Positions 21,745 to 32,442 of a DNA stretch of 64,000 bases are shown here, in pieces; the first letter of the stretch is position 1; each line of letters begins with the position of its first letter. Under the pieces are notes generated by a model. The model ran no database searches and was not told where the DNA came from. It saw only the letters and a program-made list of their open reading frames with translations. A program made the translations under genes and the position numbers. The stretch covers positions 2,046,001 through 2,110,000 of the forward strand of contig JARKIF010000006.1 of assembly GCA_029378245.1 (NCBI GenBank), read 5' to 3'. This DNA is from Roridomyces roridus (lineage: Eukaryota > Basidiomycota > Agaricomycetes > Agaricales > Mycenaceae).

Positions 21745-23202
21745 TTACTTGAACTCGCTCGCGCCCATCTGGTCCGCTGCGTCCCATATCCTCTCAAAGC
21801 TCAACACCTGCCTCGCAAGCGCCTCCGTATTGATCAGCTTGCGCTCGTCAAAGTCCTTGCCGTAAATCTTCAGCAACCACGGCGGACTCGTCACCAAGCT
21901 GACTTCCGGAATGCCAGCAACGAGTAAAGGACGACCTTCTCCACTCTGCGGAATCTGGCCGGTATTCGGGTTGAGCACGCGGGTGATGTTGGGCTCGACT
22001 CCAGACCACAATTCTTGCGTGAGCGACGCAAGAGACGAAGACGATGCGAATAGCCACTCGGGCTCGAGGGCGTCGGTGATAGTGTACGTGTTCTTCGAGA
22101 GGTTCTCCACAAACTTGACGCCACCCAGATGCTCGACGCAGCTGCCAAATACGGCTGTCTTGCCTACCGTCCCGTTCCACAACTCAGGGTGCGCACTGAG
22201 CCAGACGTTCGTGGCCCGCTGCGGCGCAGGGACGAGTTGGCCATAGTGCATGTGACCGGTGACGAAGAGCAAGATGGTCGTCCGTCGCGGAGGATGGGCC
22301 TTGAGCTGCTTGGCATAATGCAACAACGCAATGTGCCCGTTCTCTTCGAGAGCGTTGACACCGTCCGTGTGCGTCGACAAGATGGCAGTCTCGTTCCGCA
22401 GCGACTTGTCCGTGCCGGGAACGACGACGTAGAGCGTGCGCGAGTGGACGTTGGGAATGCGAACCTCGGGAAGAGACAGTGTCCCTGTCGAGCCGGAGGC
22501 AGCAGCAGCCACGAGCTGCTCGGCGGCTTTGGAGGTCGCGACAAAGACGCCAGGGATCGCGGGATTGGACTCCTGGAACGGAATGTATTGCGCGTCCGCG
22601 AGCTCCGTCGAGATACCGTCCCAGACGTAGACAACACCCCGAACACCAGCGTCGGCAGCGGCCGCGAGATTGGTGCCCCCAACAGCGCTAACGGCAGGAA
22701 CACCGATGGCAGCCGGGAAGGGAACGGGCAACGTCGACCAGGTACCGAAGAGAGTATTGAAGTTGAGGGCCGTGTTGGTGAGATTGGCGATGGCGATGGC
22801 ACCCTTGGCGGGGGCCCAATCCGTTGCAGCTGAGCTGTTGGTCGTCATAACGTTGACGAGCTTGCCGGTAACTGTAGACAAGTTTGTGCCGGAGTAGGGG
22901 ATTGCACCAGCAAGCTGAATGCTCTGCAGCTGGCCATGGACGGCAAGGATAGGCTGGACGACGGGCGGATCGTTGTACGAGAAGGAGATGGTGTCGGACT
23001 GGACAAAGAACCCAATCGCCTTGAGAGACGACTCAATGTGAGCGATGAGGATGTTATGGGTCGGTGAACCCGTTAGACGAGCCTGCAGCTTTGCGAGCAG
23101 GTCAATCTCGGATTGGAACCAGGCAAGGTCCGCGTCCGCCTTCCCGTGGTCTGCTGCAACGAATGTGGTGGCCGCAAGAAGCCCCAAGAAGAATGCGCGC
23201 AT
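21745..23202 (-). CDS. Secreted M28-like (PA-domain) protein, possible degenerate peptidase
   Basis: Single uninterrupted frame of 485 codons, unusual among its intron-rich neighbours. The N-terminus MRAFFLGLLAATTFVAADHG is a typical secretion signal. Several N-x-S/T sites follow (NTNLS, NSS, NLT, NET, NGT), as expected for a secreted glycoprotein. A PA-like insert (residues about 175-225, with AAAADAGVRGVVYVWDG) precedes a core resembling an M28 zinc aminopeptidase: YVVVPGT...ILSTHTDGVNALEENG (about 255-290) and RRTTILLFVTGHMHYG (about 306-321). M28 enzymes have the H-x-D metal motif (HTD fits) and a catalytic Glu-Glu after the next beta strand; here that position reads G-H. So the fold is probable but catalysis is doubtful. 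Could be an unrelated secreted hydrolase. Confidence 0.55.
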   Translation of the reverse strand: MRAFFLGLLAATTFVAADHGKADADLAWFQSEIDLLAKLQARLTGSPTHNILIAHIESSLKAIGFFVQSDTISFSYNDPPVVQPILAVHGQLQSIQLAGAIPYSGTNLSTVTGKLVNVMTTNSSAATDWAPAKGAIAIANLTNTALNFNTLFGTWSTLPVPFPAAIGVPAVSAVGGTNLAAAADAGVRGVVYVWDGISTELADAQYIPFQESNPAIPGVFVATSKAAEQLVAAAASGSTGTLSLPEVRIPNVHSRTLYVVVPGTDKSLRNETAILSTHTDGVNALEENGHIALLHYAKQLKAHPPRRTTILLFVTGHMHYGQLVPAPQRATNVWLSAHPELWNGTVGKTAVFGSCVEHLGGVKFVENLSKNTYTITDALEPEWLFASSSSLASLTQELWSGVEPNITRVLNPNTGQIPQSGEGRPLLVAGIPEVSLVTSPPWLLKIYGKDFDERKLINTEALARQVLSFERIWDAADQMGASEFK

Positions 23203-24259
23203 GGTGGGAACGACGACATCCGTGGGCCTGGGGTCGCGTTTTTATTGATGATCTCATGTGCCAGCTGACCAGAGGATCGTCGCTTCGCTAGTGGACGGTG
23301 TACCATCTTGCGCCATTATTCGCAATCTTTTTCCACATGGGCTGACTGGGAAGTTGGGCCACGGACGGTCTGCTACCAAAGGATTGGAGCCAGGTGTATT
23401 CCGGACGAAGGAGGGTGCTTGGGGTATAACCTCGACATCCTACAATGTCGACTTGTGCGAGCGCGATGTTGGCGTTGTCGGGCAGAGAGGGCCTGACCGT
23501 TCGGATCACTGCAGCCCGCTATGCCGACGATGGCGATCAGTCTCTTACTTTGCCATCCCCCTTGGGGGTCGCGTCGATCATCGACACTGGCACTCAACGC
23601 ACGCTCCGTCGTCTTGCACAACCCTCTCCTGGCCCGAAATCATGACGCGTCCACGGCTTCCCTCTCCGCACATCTGGTTCAGAACGGTCTTGCTCTTATC
23701 TTGCTTTTGTTGCAATCTTGTCCATGACGACTCCATGTTCAGAACATGGAGTCGTGAACATGATGTTCTTGTCTTGTCCATGTTATTGTTCTTCGCCGAA
23801 TCAGAAATGTGTTGGATGGACCCACCAAAGCAACCCAGCGAGCAATAAGTACAAGGATGCTGCACCCTCGGCATTCGCAACGGTTACCTTCCCATGGCCC
23901 CTCTCGAGAACTCAGACTCGCTCAAGAACTTGGATTCCAACCTCGATATCACCAACGTCATTCATGCGGGCTCACACCGGAACGCCCTGATTAGGCTGTG
24001 GGTGACCAATACGAAAATCTGCAACTTGCCTTGCACCTAGATCTAGGGTACTTGAAGACTTATTTATCGTCGCTCGAATGCTCATGAATGTCATTTCAAA
24101 ATGGTCTACTGCTACAGTCCAGGTATTATAGGGATACAGACAATAAGGGTGTATGCGTATGCGTGTAGTACAGATGCTCAAGAATCAAAAAAGAAAGAGT
24201 CCAGTCGAGCTCAAGAAAATCGAATGTGTCCGTCATATCTAAGTCATCAGATCATACTC
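23203..24259. other. Intergenic region with a strong palindrome, no gene supported
   Basis: Promoter side of the secreted M28-like gene and 3' side of the receptor-like gene. Several short ORFs overlap in all frames, none with coding character. The only clear feature is the palindrome at 23727-23755. Confidence 0.4.
23727..23755. repeat. Near-perfect palindrome, 14-bp arms with 1-nt centre
   Basis: ACGACTCCATGTTC (23727-23740), a single A, then its exact complement GAACATGGAGTCGT. The half-site GAACATGA recurs just downstream (23756-23763) and TCCATG just upstream, so the motif is partly iterated. It could be a dimeric transcription-factor site, or an extruded hairpin. Confidence 0.65.
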
Positions 24260-27104
24260 CTACCGCCTGAAAGGATTGAGAATCTTCCCTTTCGACGAAG
24301 GGAGCGGTGGTGCAGGGGGATACGGCGCGGTCGTCGAATAGTACTCGTCTATCGTGCTCCCATTCGAGAACCTCGATCGCTCCGGAATGGGGGGTGGTGC
24401 GCGCACGGGCTCCCGGGGCTCGGGAACGCGCCTCGGAAGACCCGTTACCTGTGAATACAACGAGGGCGCAGAGAGCGTGCTTGCACTGGAGCCAGATTGG
24501 TGCCTCTCATGCCCAGCAACGTGATGGTAGTGATGATGCTGCACCTCCTCCACGCGACCGCGAGGATACTCGTAGGACGCAATGAGCGTGTCCATGTCCC
24601 GGCCTTCCTCTGCCGCACGCATCTTCCCCGCCTCTCCAACCGGCGTCTTACCCGCCATTGGCTGCAGCACCAAAGGCCGCAAGGACTGCGGCCTCCGACT
24701 GGCCTTGTGCCCAAATAGCTTCTCCCCAAACCTAATCAGCCTCCAACGCCATCCGCCACGATGAATTCCCTTCTGAGCCGCAAACTGCTCAGTCTGTTTC
24801 CCCCGCTTCTTCTGCGCCCGCCTTCGCCACAACCAAACGATGACGAGGAAGATGAAAGCACATCCCAGCGCCATCAGCAGAATCTCCCACCATTCCAGTG
24901 GGCGTCTGGATGACACGACCGTAGGTGAGCTAATCCCACTGACACTGGGAAGCGGTGGGGCGCCGGGAGCAGTAGCGGATGCAACGTCCACAAAGTCGGA
25001 AAGGCAGGCGCCGAGCCCAGGGACGACGCTGGAGGATTGCTGGCACGCTGCGGTGACGCAAGTCCCGGCCCTTAGCACCTGGTTGTTGCTAGCGCATGCC
25101 AGACATTGGCTGGGCCCTGCACCAGAGCAACTCGAGCAGCTCGAATCGCATGTGATGCAACTCGAGGTCGTAGGGTCGAAGAACTGATTCTTGCTGCACG
25201 TGGGTAGACAACGACCGTTGGTGAGGACAGGACGGGAGGAAGGGCACGAAGTGCATTGATTGAAAGAGCCGCCGGAGCAGGAGGCGCAGTCCGGGTGGCA
25301 GATGAGGCAGGATCCGGAAGCCGAGAAGGTGTTGGATGGACAGGTGGGAACACATTTGCCCGACGAGGCGAGTTGGTTGGAGGTACACGTCAGGCAAAAT
25401 GTCGCAGAGCCTGCACAGGTGCTGCAAGACGAATCGCACGCTACAGAACAATCAGACATGCTCGAAGAAACCAAACGAGCAACTCACCTGTGCAGGTCAA
25501 ATTATCCTGCGGCGAAACAAAAGTGCCTGTGGGGCAGCTCTGGACACACTTGCCGTTCGAGAGGAAGAATCCAGGAACGCAGCCCGTGCACTGCAGTTGA
25601 TTGACCGTGGAAACGGAGGTGAAGTTTGGAATCTTGCACGAAGTGCACTTTGCGCCGCAACCTAGAAAGAATATGAGGACGCAAATCGAGACAATGATGG
25701 GAGAAAACGCACTGTCACACTCCAGCTTGTCATTATCGGCAATCAGCGACGAGCCAGCGCACACGCCATTCGCGTCTGCAGAAACACACGTCCCGTTGAG
25801 CAGGTACGTTCCCGCAGCGCACTGAACGCAGTCATTTGCCGTGCCAGCTGTGCATGTCTTGCATGCATTGGAACACGCAACGCAGTTGCCCCCGGACGAG
25901 AATGCGTTGGGAGGGCACACCGTTCCGTCTGACGCGACGCTCTGCGGCGGGATACATTGGGTGTGGTCGTTGCCGTCTTGCGTGAAACCCGTCTTGCAGG
26001 TTGTGCATTGGCCCGACCCGTCCGCGCAATTAGTGCAGCCGATTCCACATACTAGGAGGCAAGAATGAGTACAGAATATACAAGATACGATCAAGGAACT
26101 TACCAGAGCAGTCCCCTGAGGACGTGAGGAAGAAACCAGGCGCACATGTGCTGCACGCGGTTCCGTTGGCAGCCTTGGTGAACCCAGTGGTGCACGTGCA
26201 ACTACCATCGGCACCACAAACGCCATTAACGCAATTGCAGGTGGCTGGAGCACCGGGAGGAACGGTGTTGAGACACTTGCCGCTGCCGGTCAAGCCGTCG
26301 TCGCAGTCTGTGCAGCCGCTAGGGCACGCGGTACAGCTGGGACCGAAAAATCCTGGAGCACAAGTGTCGCACGCGGCCCCCGTGAAGCCTGGAGCACAGG
26401 CACATGTCCCAGCCGCGGTACATACACCGGAGGATGCACACGGTGGTGAGCAGGCAGCGGACTCGATGTCGAAGAGGGTGAGCGAGTTTGGGGCGCTGGT
26501 AGGGAGTTGCGAAGTGTCGGGGATCGAGTCCCAAATGATGACACGGGAATTGGGGGAGGCGGGAGAGTTGACGGATATCCAAACGCTCGAGGAAAGCGCC
26601 AGAGAACGTGCTGTCAGTTGGGAGGAAGAGTTGGCCCGGATGGGAACTGAAGGGATGGTCGTGAATCCGGCGTCGCCCGAGTAGAATGACCCGGAGTAGA
26701 TGGAAAGCCCAGGTTCTTGGGCGACATTAAGTGGGAGGACGAGGGAAGTGGTCGAGTTCTTGAACCCCGGAGACGAGGTGAGGGTGGCGGATGAGGATGT
26801 GAGGAGGTTGTGAAGAAGCTCCGGGTTTGTTGTAGATGTGTATTGCCCGGGAAGAAGGAGGGCGGAGGGAGTACCAGGGACGGATATAGTGACCCCGACT
26901 GTGGACAACGTCAGCGAGGTTGTTGGTGAAGGACGATGCAACGCACTGGTTGTGTTAGAGTAGCCTTGTAAGCATTGGCCTGCAGTGCAGACGATAGCAG
27001 AAAGATTAGATGCCGCCACTGCAGACGCGTCAGTCGTAATAGGTGGCAACAGATGCGGAACACTCACGACTACTGGCGGCCAAAATTGCAGGAGGGATGA
27101 GCAT
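24260..27104 (-). CDS. Cysteine-rich (EGF/furin-like) single-pass receptor-like membrane protein
   Basis: The start at 27104 was chosen because [12 protein letters not shown], joined over gtgagt...ctgcag to [18 protein letters not shown], makes a signal-like N-terminus. Further exons are joined through CTG|gtaagt...cctag (giving [12 protein letters not shown]) and two more introns in the cysteine-rich part. Ectodomain: a Ser/Thr-rich region of about 250 residues with several N-glycosylation sites, then EGF/laminin-like units ([19 protein letters not shown]) and many furin-like CxxC units ([29 protein letters not shown]). One transmembrane helix, [20 protein letters not shown], is followed by a basic stop ([10 protein letters not shown]). 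The cytosolic tail has a His cluster ([12 protein letters not shown]) and proline motifs ([19 protein letters not shown]). Proteins of this layout are conserved in basidiomycetes without an assigned ligand. It is divergent from the VIT-vWA gene. Confidence 0.75.
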
Positions 27105-27180
27105 GATGCGCTGGGAGGCACAGTAGATGGTGGTGGTAAGGGAGAGAGAAGTGGTAAACAACGTTGGCCACAGATTCGGG

Positions 27181-27425
27181 CATTGTCCAAGGCGGGACAG
27201 ACGCTATTGTTGCGCCCCATTGTTCGCGGGACAATGGAAGTTTTCACTTTGGCCGTCCTGCCCAAAGTGAGTCATTGTCCGCATCGAGGCTGTGCGTTCG
27301 GGCCATGGCGAAGCTGAACAATGGCTGGAGAATCAAGAGGCTGATCGCTGGACCCAACGTCGTCCAAGACGGTTTCTCAGAGCGCGATGTTTGTCCATTG
27401 TTTGTACACCACGGCTCCATTGTCC
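27181..27425. promoter_or_regulatory. Shared upstream region with seven ACAATG/CATTGT motifs
   Basis: The 530-bp space between the divergent receptor-like gene (start 27104) and VIT-vWA gene (start 27635) contains CATTGTCC at 27181 and 27273, CCATTGT at 27218, 27395 and 27417, GGACAATGG at 27229-27237, and AACAATGG at 27317-27324. WWCAAWG is the core bound by HMG-box (SOX/MAT-type) factors. The 27218 and 27229 sites form a 7-bp-arm inverted repeat. A second inverted repeat, CACTTTGG...CCAAAGTG, lies at 27246-27269. Regulation by an HMG-box factor is inferred from motif density only. Confidence 0.45.
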
Positions 27426-27634
27426 AAATCCGGCAGCTCTTTCCCACGACTCTTGCTCGGTGCCGTGCACTCCAGCTACAGTAAGTAACATAGCATCGAA
27501 GCCAGCCCTTCTTCCGGCACCGTTCTCAAGCCATGTCCAAGGAGAGTCAATTGAGGTGAGATGCGGTTCCGACATGGTCATTCACACGATACAAAAGCCC
27601 GCCCGGGGCCGCAGCTAACCGTCTCTCAGCAGCC

Positions 27635-30260
27635 ATGTCTCCGCGATACGGCCTGCACTACATCCATCTCGGCTCAGATCTCGTCGAGCTCCCCGTGTTG
27701 AACGTCCGCGCGGAGGCTAGCATCAAAGAGCTCGCAGCACGCGTCAAACTCATTCAGACCTACCGAAACAATGCGGACCACGCCATTGAACCTGTCTATT
27801 GCTTCCCAGTGCCTGCGCGCGCTGCAGTGTGCAGTTTCGCAATGACCAAACAAGATGGCACGCGCGTAGTTGGTCGCGTCCTCGAAAAGGATGAGGCGAA
27901 GAAGACATACGATGCTGCCGTCGAGAAAGGGGTGCAGGCTTCGTTGATGGAACGGCAGTACGCAGATGGTGAGCTACCTCTCAGCTCATTCCAAAATCTG
28001 ACTTGGCCCAGTGTTCCAGGTTTCGGTGGGGAACATTCCTCCAGGGGAAGAAGTCAAGATTGAGCTCGTTTATGCTACCGAGCTCTCCGAGGACGAAGAA
28101 AACGATTCCATTCGTTTTCATCTTCCCGCAGGGATTGGCGCCCGCTACGGCCAAGCACCCGCTTCCGATACCGCATTCAAAGGAACACCATTCTTGAATG
28201 TTGCTATCGCTATCGAGGCCGTCGCTCCCATCTCCAAAATCACCTGCATTTCGCACACGGTCTCCACAGAACTCGGCCCAGACCCTACCCTCCCCAATTT
28301 CAAAGACCTGCCCTTCTCCCATTACGCGCGCGTATCCCTCATCTCGGAGGCGCAACTCGACAAAGATTTTGTTCTGACCGTCAAATCCGCCGGCTTGGAC
28401 GCCCCGCGCTGTATCGCAGAACTCCACCCGACGCACGACACAGTAGCGCTTTCCCTCACCCTCGTTCCGCGCTTCACACTCCCGGATTTGCGCCGGCAAG
28501 AATTCATTATCCTCGTCGACCGCAGCGGCTCCATGTCCGGTGCCCGTATCGCTGCCGCCCGCAGAGCGCTAGTAATCATGCTCCGCGGCCTCCCCCACGC
28601 CGACACCCTCTTCCAAATTGCCTCCTTTGGCGACCGCACGAGTGCTCTCTGGCCTGATGGTAGCAAACCGTACAACCAGCAGACGCTGCAAGAGGCGACG
28701 AAGCATGTTGATGGGATGAAGGCTAACTACGGGGGAACGGAAATCCGGGCTGCGCTGCAATACTGTGTTGCGAAGCGTTGCTGTGATCGGTCTACGAGCA
28801 TCCTAGTGCTCACGGACGGTGATGCGTGGGATATCCCCGGGGTGCTAGAGGCTGTCAAGACGGCCGTAGATGGCGCACCGGCGGATGCGCCCATTCGGAT
28901 GTCCGTGCTCGGTATTGGTAACATGGTGTCGACAGGAATGTGTGAGGGAATCGCGCGGGTGGGACATGGGGCATGTATTCTCGTTGGTGAGGAGGAGACG
29001 AGCTTTACGGGCAAGATTGCGAGGCTTTTGAAAGCTGCGCGCACCCCGATCATCTCAAATGTGGCTGTTGATTGGGGACGTCCTGTGGTAGAGGAGGCGG
29101 AGCTCGGAGGTGATTTTGAGATTGTAGAAGCTCCGCAAATGGAACCACAGCAGCCCGCCACCTTGAACCTTTTCGTCGAGGACATAGATCCGACAATTTT
29201 CGAGGAGACGGTAGCGCCTCCAGCTCCTCCCGTGGTCCTCCCCCCTCCTTCAGCGGTGCAGCAATCACCCTTCAAGATTCGTACCATCTCCCCGGGAATC
29301 CGACTGAATGTATATGCCATTTTGCAAGGTACTTTTCGCTTCCTACCTCGCCACTTTGATCAACATCCTCTCCACAGGTCAGAGCGTTCCGGAAGCCGTC
29401 ATCCTTCACGGGTCTACGGCCGAAGGCGCCAAGATTGAGCTCCGCGTCCCGGTCTCGCTCAGCCGCCTTCCCAGCGATCCCACGGAACCCTCTTCCATCC
29501 ACGCCCTGGCCGCCCGAAAGATCATTCAGGATCTGGAGGACGGGAATCACCCTTTCCTCCAGATATCGGACGCCGGCCTCCGTTCTCGAACCGTCAAGGC
29601 CAGCATTGTGAGATTGGGGACCACCTACTCCATCGCTTCTATCCACACCTCGTTCGTCGCTGTTGACGAGAGTCAGCCCGAGGTTCTGGCGGGAGTGCCC
29701 TCTGTTTTGGAGGAGGAGGAAGAACAATCTGACGACGATATGGGATTCGGATTGTTCGATGGAGGCCCTAGCGGTACAACAACATCCTTCCTGGCGGGCG
29801 TGGATGCGAGCTCGGACGACGATATGGGATTTGGTCTTTTGAAGATGACGACGACGACGTGGCGGGCGCTTCCATACCCGCCGCTTCAGATGCCGCTACT
29901 CCTACGACCGAGGCTTTCGCAACGGACCCCCTCGAGGCGCTCGCCCGTCTTCAATCCTTCGACGGTCAATTCTCCACTCACGTCCTCGCCTTGATTAAAA
30001 CCCAATCCGACAACGACATCCCGTCGATCCACGGCTTGCTATTCCCGACCGCAGCCAATGGCTCCGTCCCAGACGAAGTCATCGCCACACTGCTAGCGAT
30101 GGCGTTCCTCTCCACGAAATTGGATGCAGATGTGGAGCCCGAGTCTTGGGAGGAGATGTATAAGAAAGCGAAGGAGTACGTGCAAGAGGCTTTGCTGACG
30201 TTGAATCTAAGTGTTCCGGTGGAGGGGTTGGAGAGTGAGGTGGCCAAGATGCTTGTATGA
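27635..30260 (+). CDS. VIT and von Willebrand A domain protein with internal P-stalk-like peptides
   Basis: Exons 27635-27968, 28012-29328 and 29378-30260. The VIT domain (residues about 10-150: YCFPVPARAAVCSFAM, GRVLEKDEAKKTYD) precedes a vWA domain with an intact MIDAS: DRSGSMSG at about residue 281 and LTDGDAWD at about 378. Related proteins include the ITIH family and PARP4; fungal members are cytosolic and poorly studied. After the vWA comes a linker, then EEEQSDDDMGFGLFD (29731-29760) and SSDDDMGFGL (about 29815-29838), copies of the C-terminal peptide of ribosomal P-stalk proteins. At the T4 run 29837-29840 the frame breaks. One more base restores FE-DDDDD and the downstream frame VAGASIPAAS...LEALARLQSFDGQ, which continues to the stop TGA (30258-30260). 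The break is either a sequence error, a mutation, or recoding. Confidence 0.8.
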
Positions 30261-31357
30261 GTGGGGTTACGCGTAGCCTGTCTACCTTTTAGCGCGGGGT
30301 GTGTGCCAAGTGGGCGGTGGAAACGTTACGTATCGATTTTTTGTTTCAGTTCTGTCTCTGCTTCAAGTTCTTGGCGCAGGCAGCCACCATACGACAAACC
30401 AGCCAGCTATAGATAATCAATCCGACTGCTACAGGTGTAGTCGCATCAAGGCGGACATCGGCAAACACATTGAAGGGACCAGCAGCTGCCGCGAGACGAA
30501 TCGGTACCAGCTCGTCGTTCAGGGCGTGCGAACGGGCGAAACCTTGAACTGGGATCTTTCTTTGCTCAATCTATCAACTTTGAGACAATGAGCTGACACT
30601 CTTCAGACCGCGGAACCCGTGTCCACGAGCAAAAGTGACCAGCCACACGCGTGTGGAGGCCCTTGTCGACGTCAATACGAAGATGGTAATGTTCATTATC
30701 GCAAGCCCAAAGTCTTTCGTATGGCGTTGCCTCGTACCAAGGACGGCAACGGCAAGTGGAAGAAGAATTTGGGCCGCCCATCGACATCAAGAACTAGATC
30801 GAGGCAAGTCTGCCGTTTTTATTTTAGAGTTCTTCCAAGCGGCCTCGTTCCCATGGTTTCCAGGAGTCGAAGGTCGAGGGCCCCACCACATGCCTCGAGT
30901 TTCTCGGCATCATTCTCGATTCCCTCGCGATGGAGGCTCGTCTCCCAGCGGACAAGCTGGCCTACCTACAGTCCCTCCTGTCGGCATGGTCGTTCAAGAC
31001 CCGTTGCACCCAGCAGGAGCTCTCTGAGCTTACGGGATACCTCCAATTCTGCTCTCAGCTCATTCCATACTCCCCTACATTCCTCCGCTCCATGTTTGAC
31101 TTCTCAGCTTCTTTCAAGACCCCTTTTGCTCGCCGCCGGATCCCTCGGTCGGTCCGGCGCGACCTGAAATGGTGGTCGACATTCTCGCCCTTGTGGAACG
31201 GCGTCCATCTTATCCTTCCCCAACGTGAAACAGTCGACATCTTTACGGATGCCAGTGGCGCCAAAGGAGCTGGCGGCGTTTTCGGTTGCGATTGGTTTTC
31301 CGTTCGTATTCCCCGCCGCTATGCTCACCGGGACATCCAGTTCAAGGAATTCTTCGC

Positions 31358-31727
31358 TGCATCAGACTTTTATCAAATTGCTTGCGGCCCCAAACAAGCC
31401 CGAACAAGCTCGAAAAAGGCCAAACAAGCCCGCAAGCTCACAAGTTTGCAAGTCTATGTCCAGAATCCACAAGGTCGGCCGTTCGAGTCAGTGGGACCAC
31501 ATTATTTTCCATTTTTCTTTAGGTTCCCAGGTGTGTACGGATGCGGAAAAAATACTAGGGGGCGCAGTTTTCCGTCTAACAGTTGCTGAAAGGCCACCAC
31601 AGCCATAATTATCATTTACCAGGGCGCAAAAAATTCGTCACCTCTCCGACTCGAACCTGGGAGCTCCGATACAAGGCCACAAGCCGGAACAAGGGCCAAA
31701 AGTTCGCAAGCAAAATGCTATTTTGCT
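31358..31727 (-). mobile_element. Pol III/tRNA-like insertion (candidate SINE) in the RNase H relic
   Basis: About 370 bp separate FKEFFA from VLHAVLCWG, which are adjacent in related elements, so this is an insertion. Read on the minus strand it contains GTGGCCTTGTATCGG and, 10 nt on, a B-box match GGTTCGAGTCGG (complement of 31647-31658) followed by a T6 run, a tRNA-like Pol III promoter and stop. Two related segments rich in AACAAG..CCAAA..CGCAAGC occur at about 31395-31435 and 31680-31705. Target duplication is unclear (TTCGCTG/TTTGCTG at the edges). The boundaries are approximate. Confidence 0.45.
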
Positions 31728-31820
31728 GATGTGTCTTGCACGCGGTTCTTTGCTGGGGCCCACAGCTCTCGCACAAGCACATCATTTTCCATATCGATAA
31801 CCAGGCCGTTGTCGCCACTC

Positions 31821-32442
31821 TAGTGGTGGCAAGGTCCGGTTCAGAAATCGGTTCGAACCTGAACCGAACCTGAACCGGACGCGGGTTCAGCGTTCAGGTT
31901 CACGAAATCCCTGAACCTGAACACAAGTTCGGTTCGGCGTTCGGCCAGCACGGCGCGCGTTCGAACCTGAACCTGAAAGTGAACCCCATCAGCACAATTG
32001 TATCAATTTCATGCCGGATTTCCCACATTTCTGGCAGTGCTGGTGTGATCTGTAGCAAGTATACCCATCCGGTAACATTCACACCCTTGTAGCCCATTTT
32101 TACGCCGTGTTGCGCGCCTCTGACTTTTCATCAAGATGATTGATGGCGCATCAATAGTGGCAGGAATGTGTCGGCTGCACATTACAGCGCCGTACACGAT
32201 CCATCGGGTTCTCCAAAGCCTCAGTTGACTCCTTCCCAGGTACCCTCAGCCACAGAGCAATTTTTTGGGAGGATTCTTGGGATCAGGGACCGGCGGGGTT
32301 CGAACGCGTTCGAACCTGAACCGAACGCGAACACATGTTCAGGTTCAAGGTTCGGCAATGGCCCGAACCGAACGCCAGGTTCAGGTTCGGGGTTCGGAAA
32401 AAATGCTGCTGAACCGAACCGAACCGAACCTTGCCAGCACTA
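31821..32442. mobile_element. 622-bp non-autonomous hAT-like element with 8-bp target duplication
   Basis: The left end TAGTGGTGGCAAGGTCCGG and the complement of the right end TAGTGCTGGCAAGGTTCGG form the terminal inverted repeats. The TAGTG..GGCAAGG start is typical of hAT elements. CGCCACTC at 31813-31820 is repeated exactly at 32443-32450, an 8-bp target duplication diagnostic of the hAT superfamily. Removing the element and one duplication restores the host reading frame DNQAVVATLHNLSI, which proves the insertion. Each subterminal region (about 31836-31985 and 32285-32425) is packed with GGTTC/GAACC hexamers in both orientations, probable transposase-binding repeats. The middle (about 300 bp) has no transposase, so mobility would need one supplied in trans. 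Confidence 0.88.

Noticed and set aside
22129..22833. 234-codon plus-strand ORF over the M28-like gene
   Set aside because: Antisense shadow of a single-exon gene with a signal peptide; Arg/Gly-rich without motifs.
12205..30260. A functional operon-like link between Listerin and the stalk-peptide vWA protein
   Set aside because: They are 10 kb apart with unrelated genes between and separate promoters; proximity alone is not evidence in a fungal genome.
31836..32430. Possible CRISPR-like or satellite array of GGTTC repeats
   Set aside because: The repeats are short, irregular, in both orientations, and confined to the ends of an element with TIRs and a target duplication, so they are subterminal repeats of a hAT-like element.
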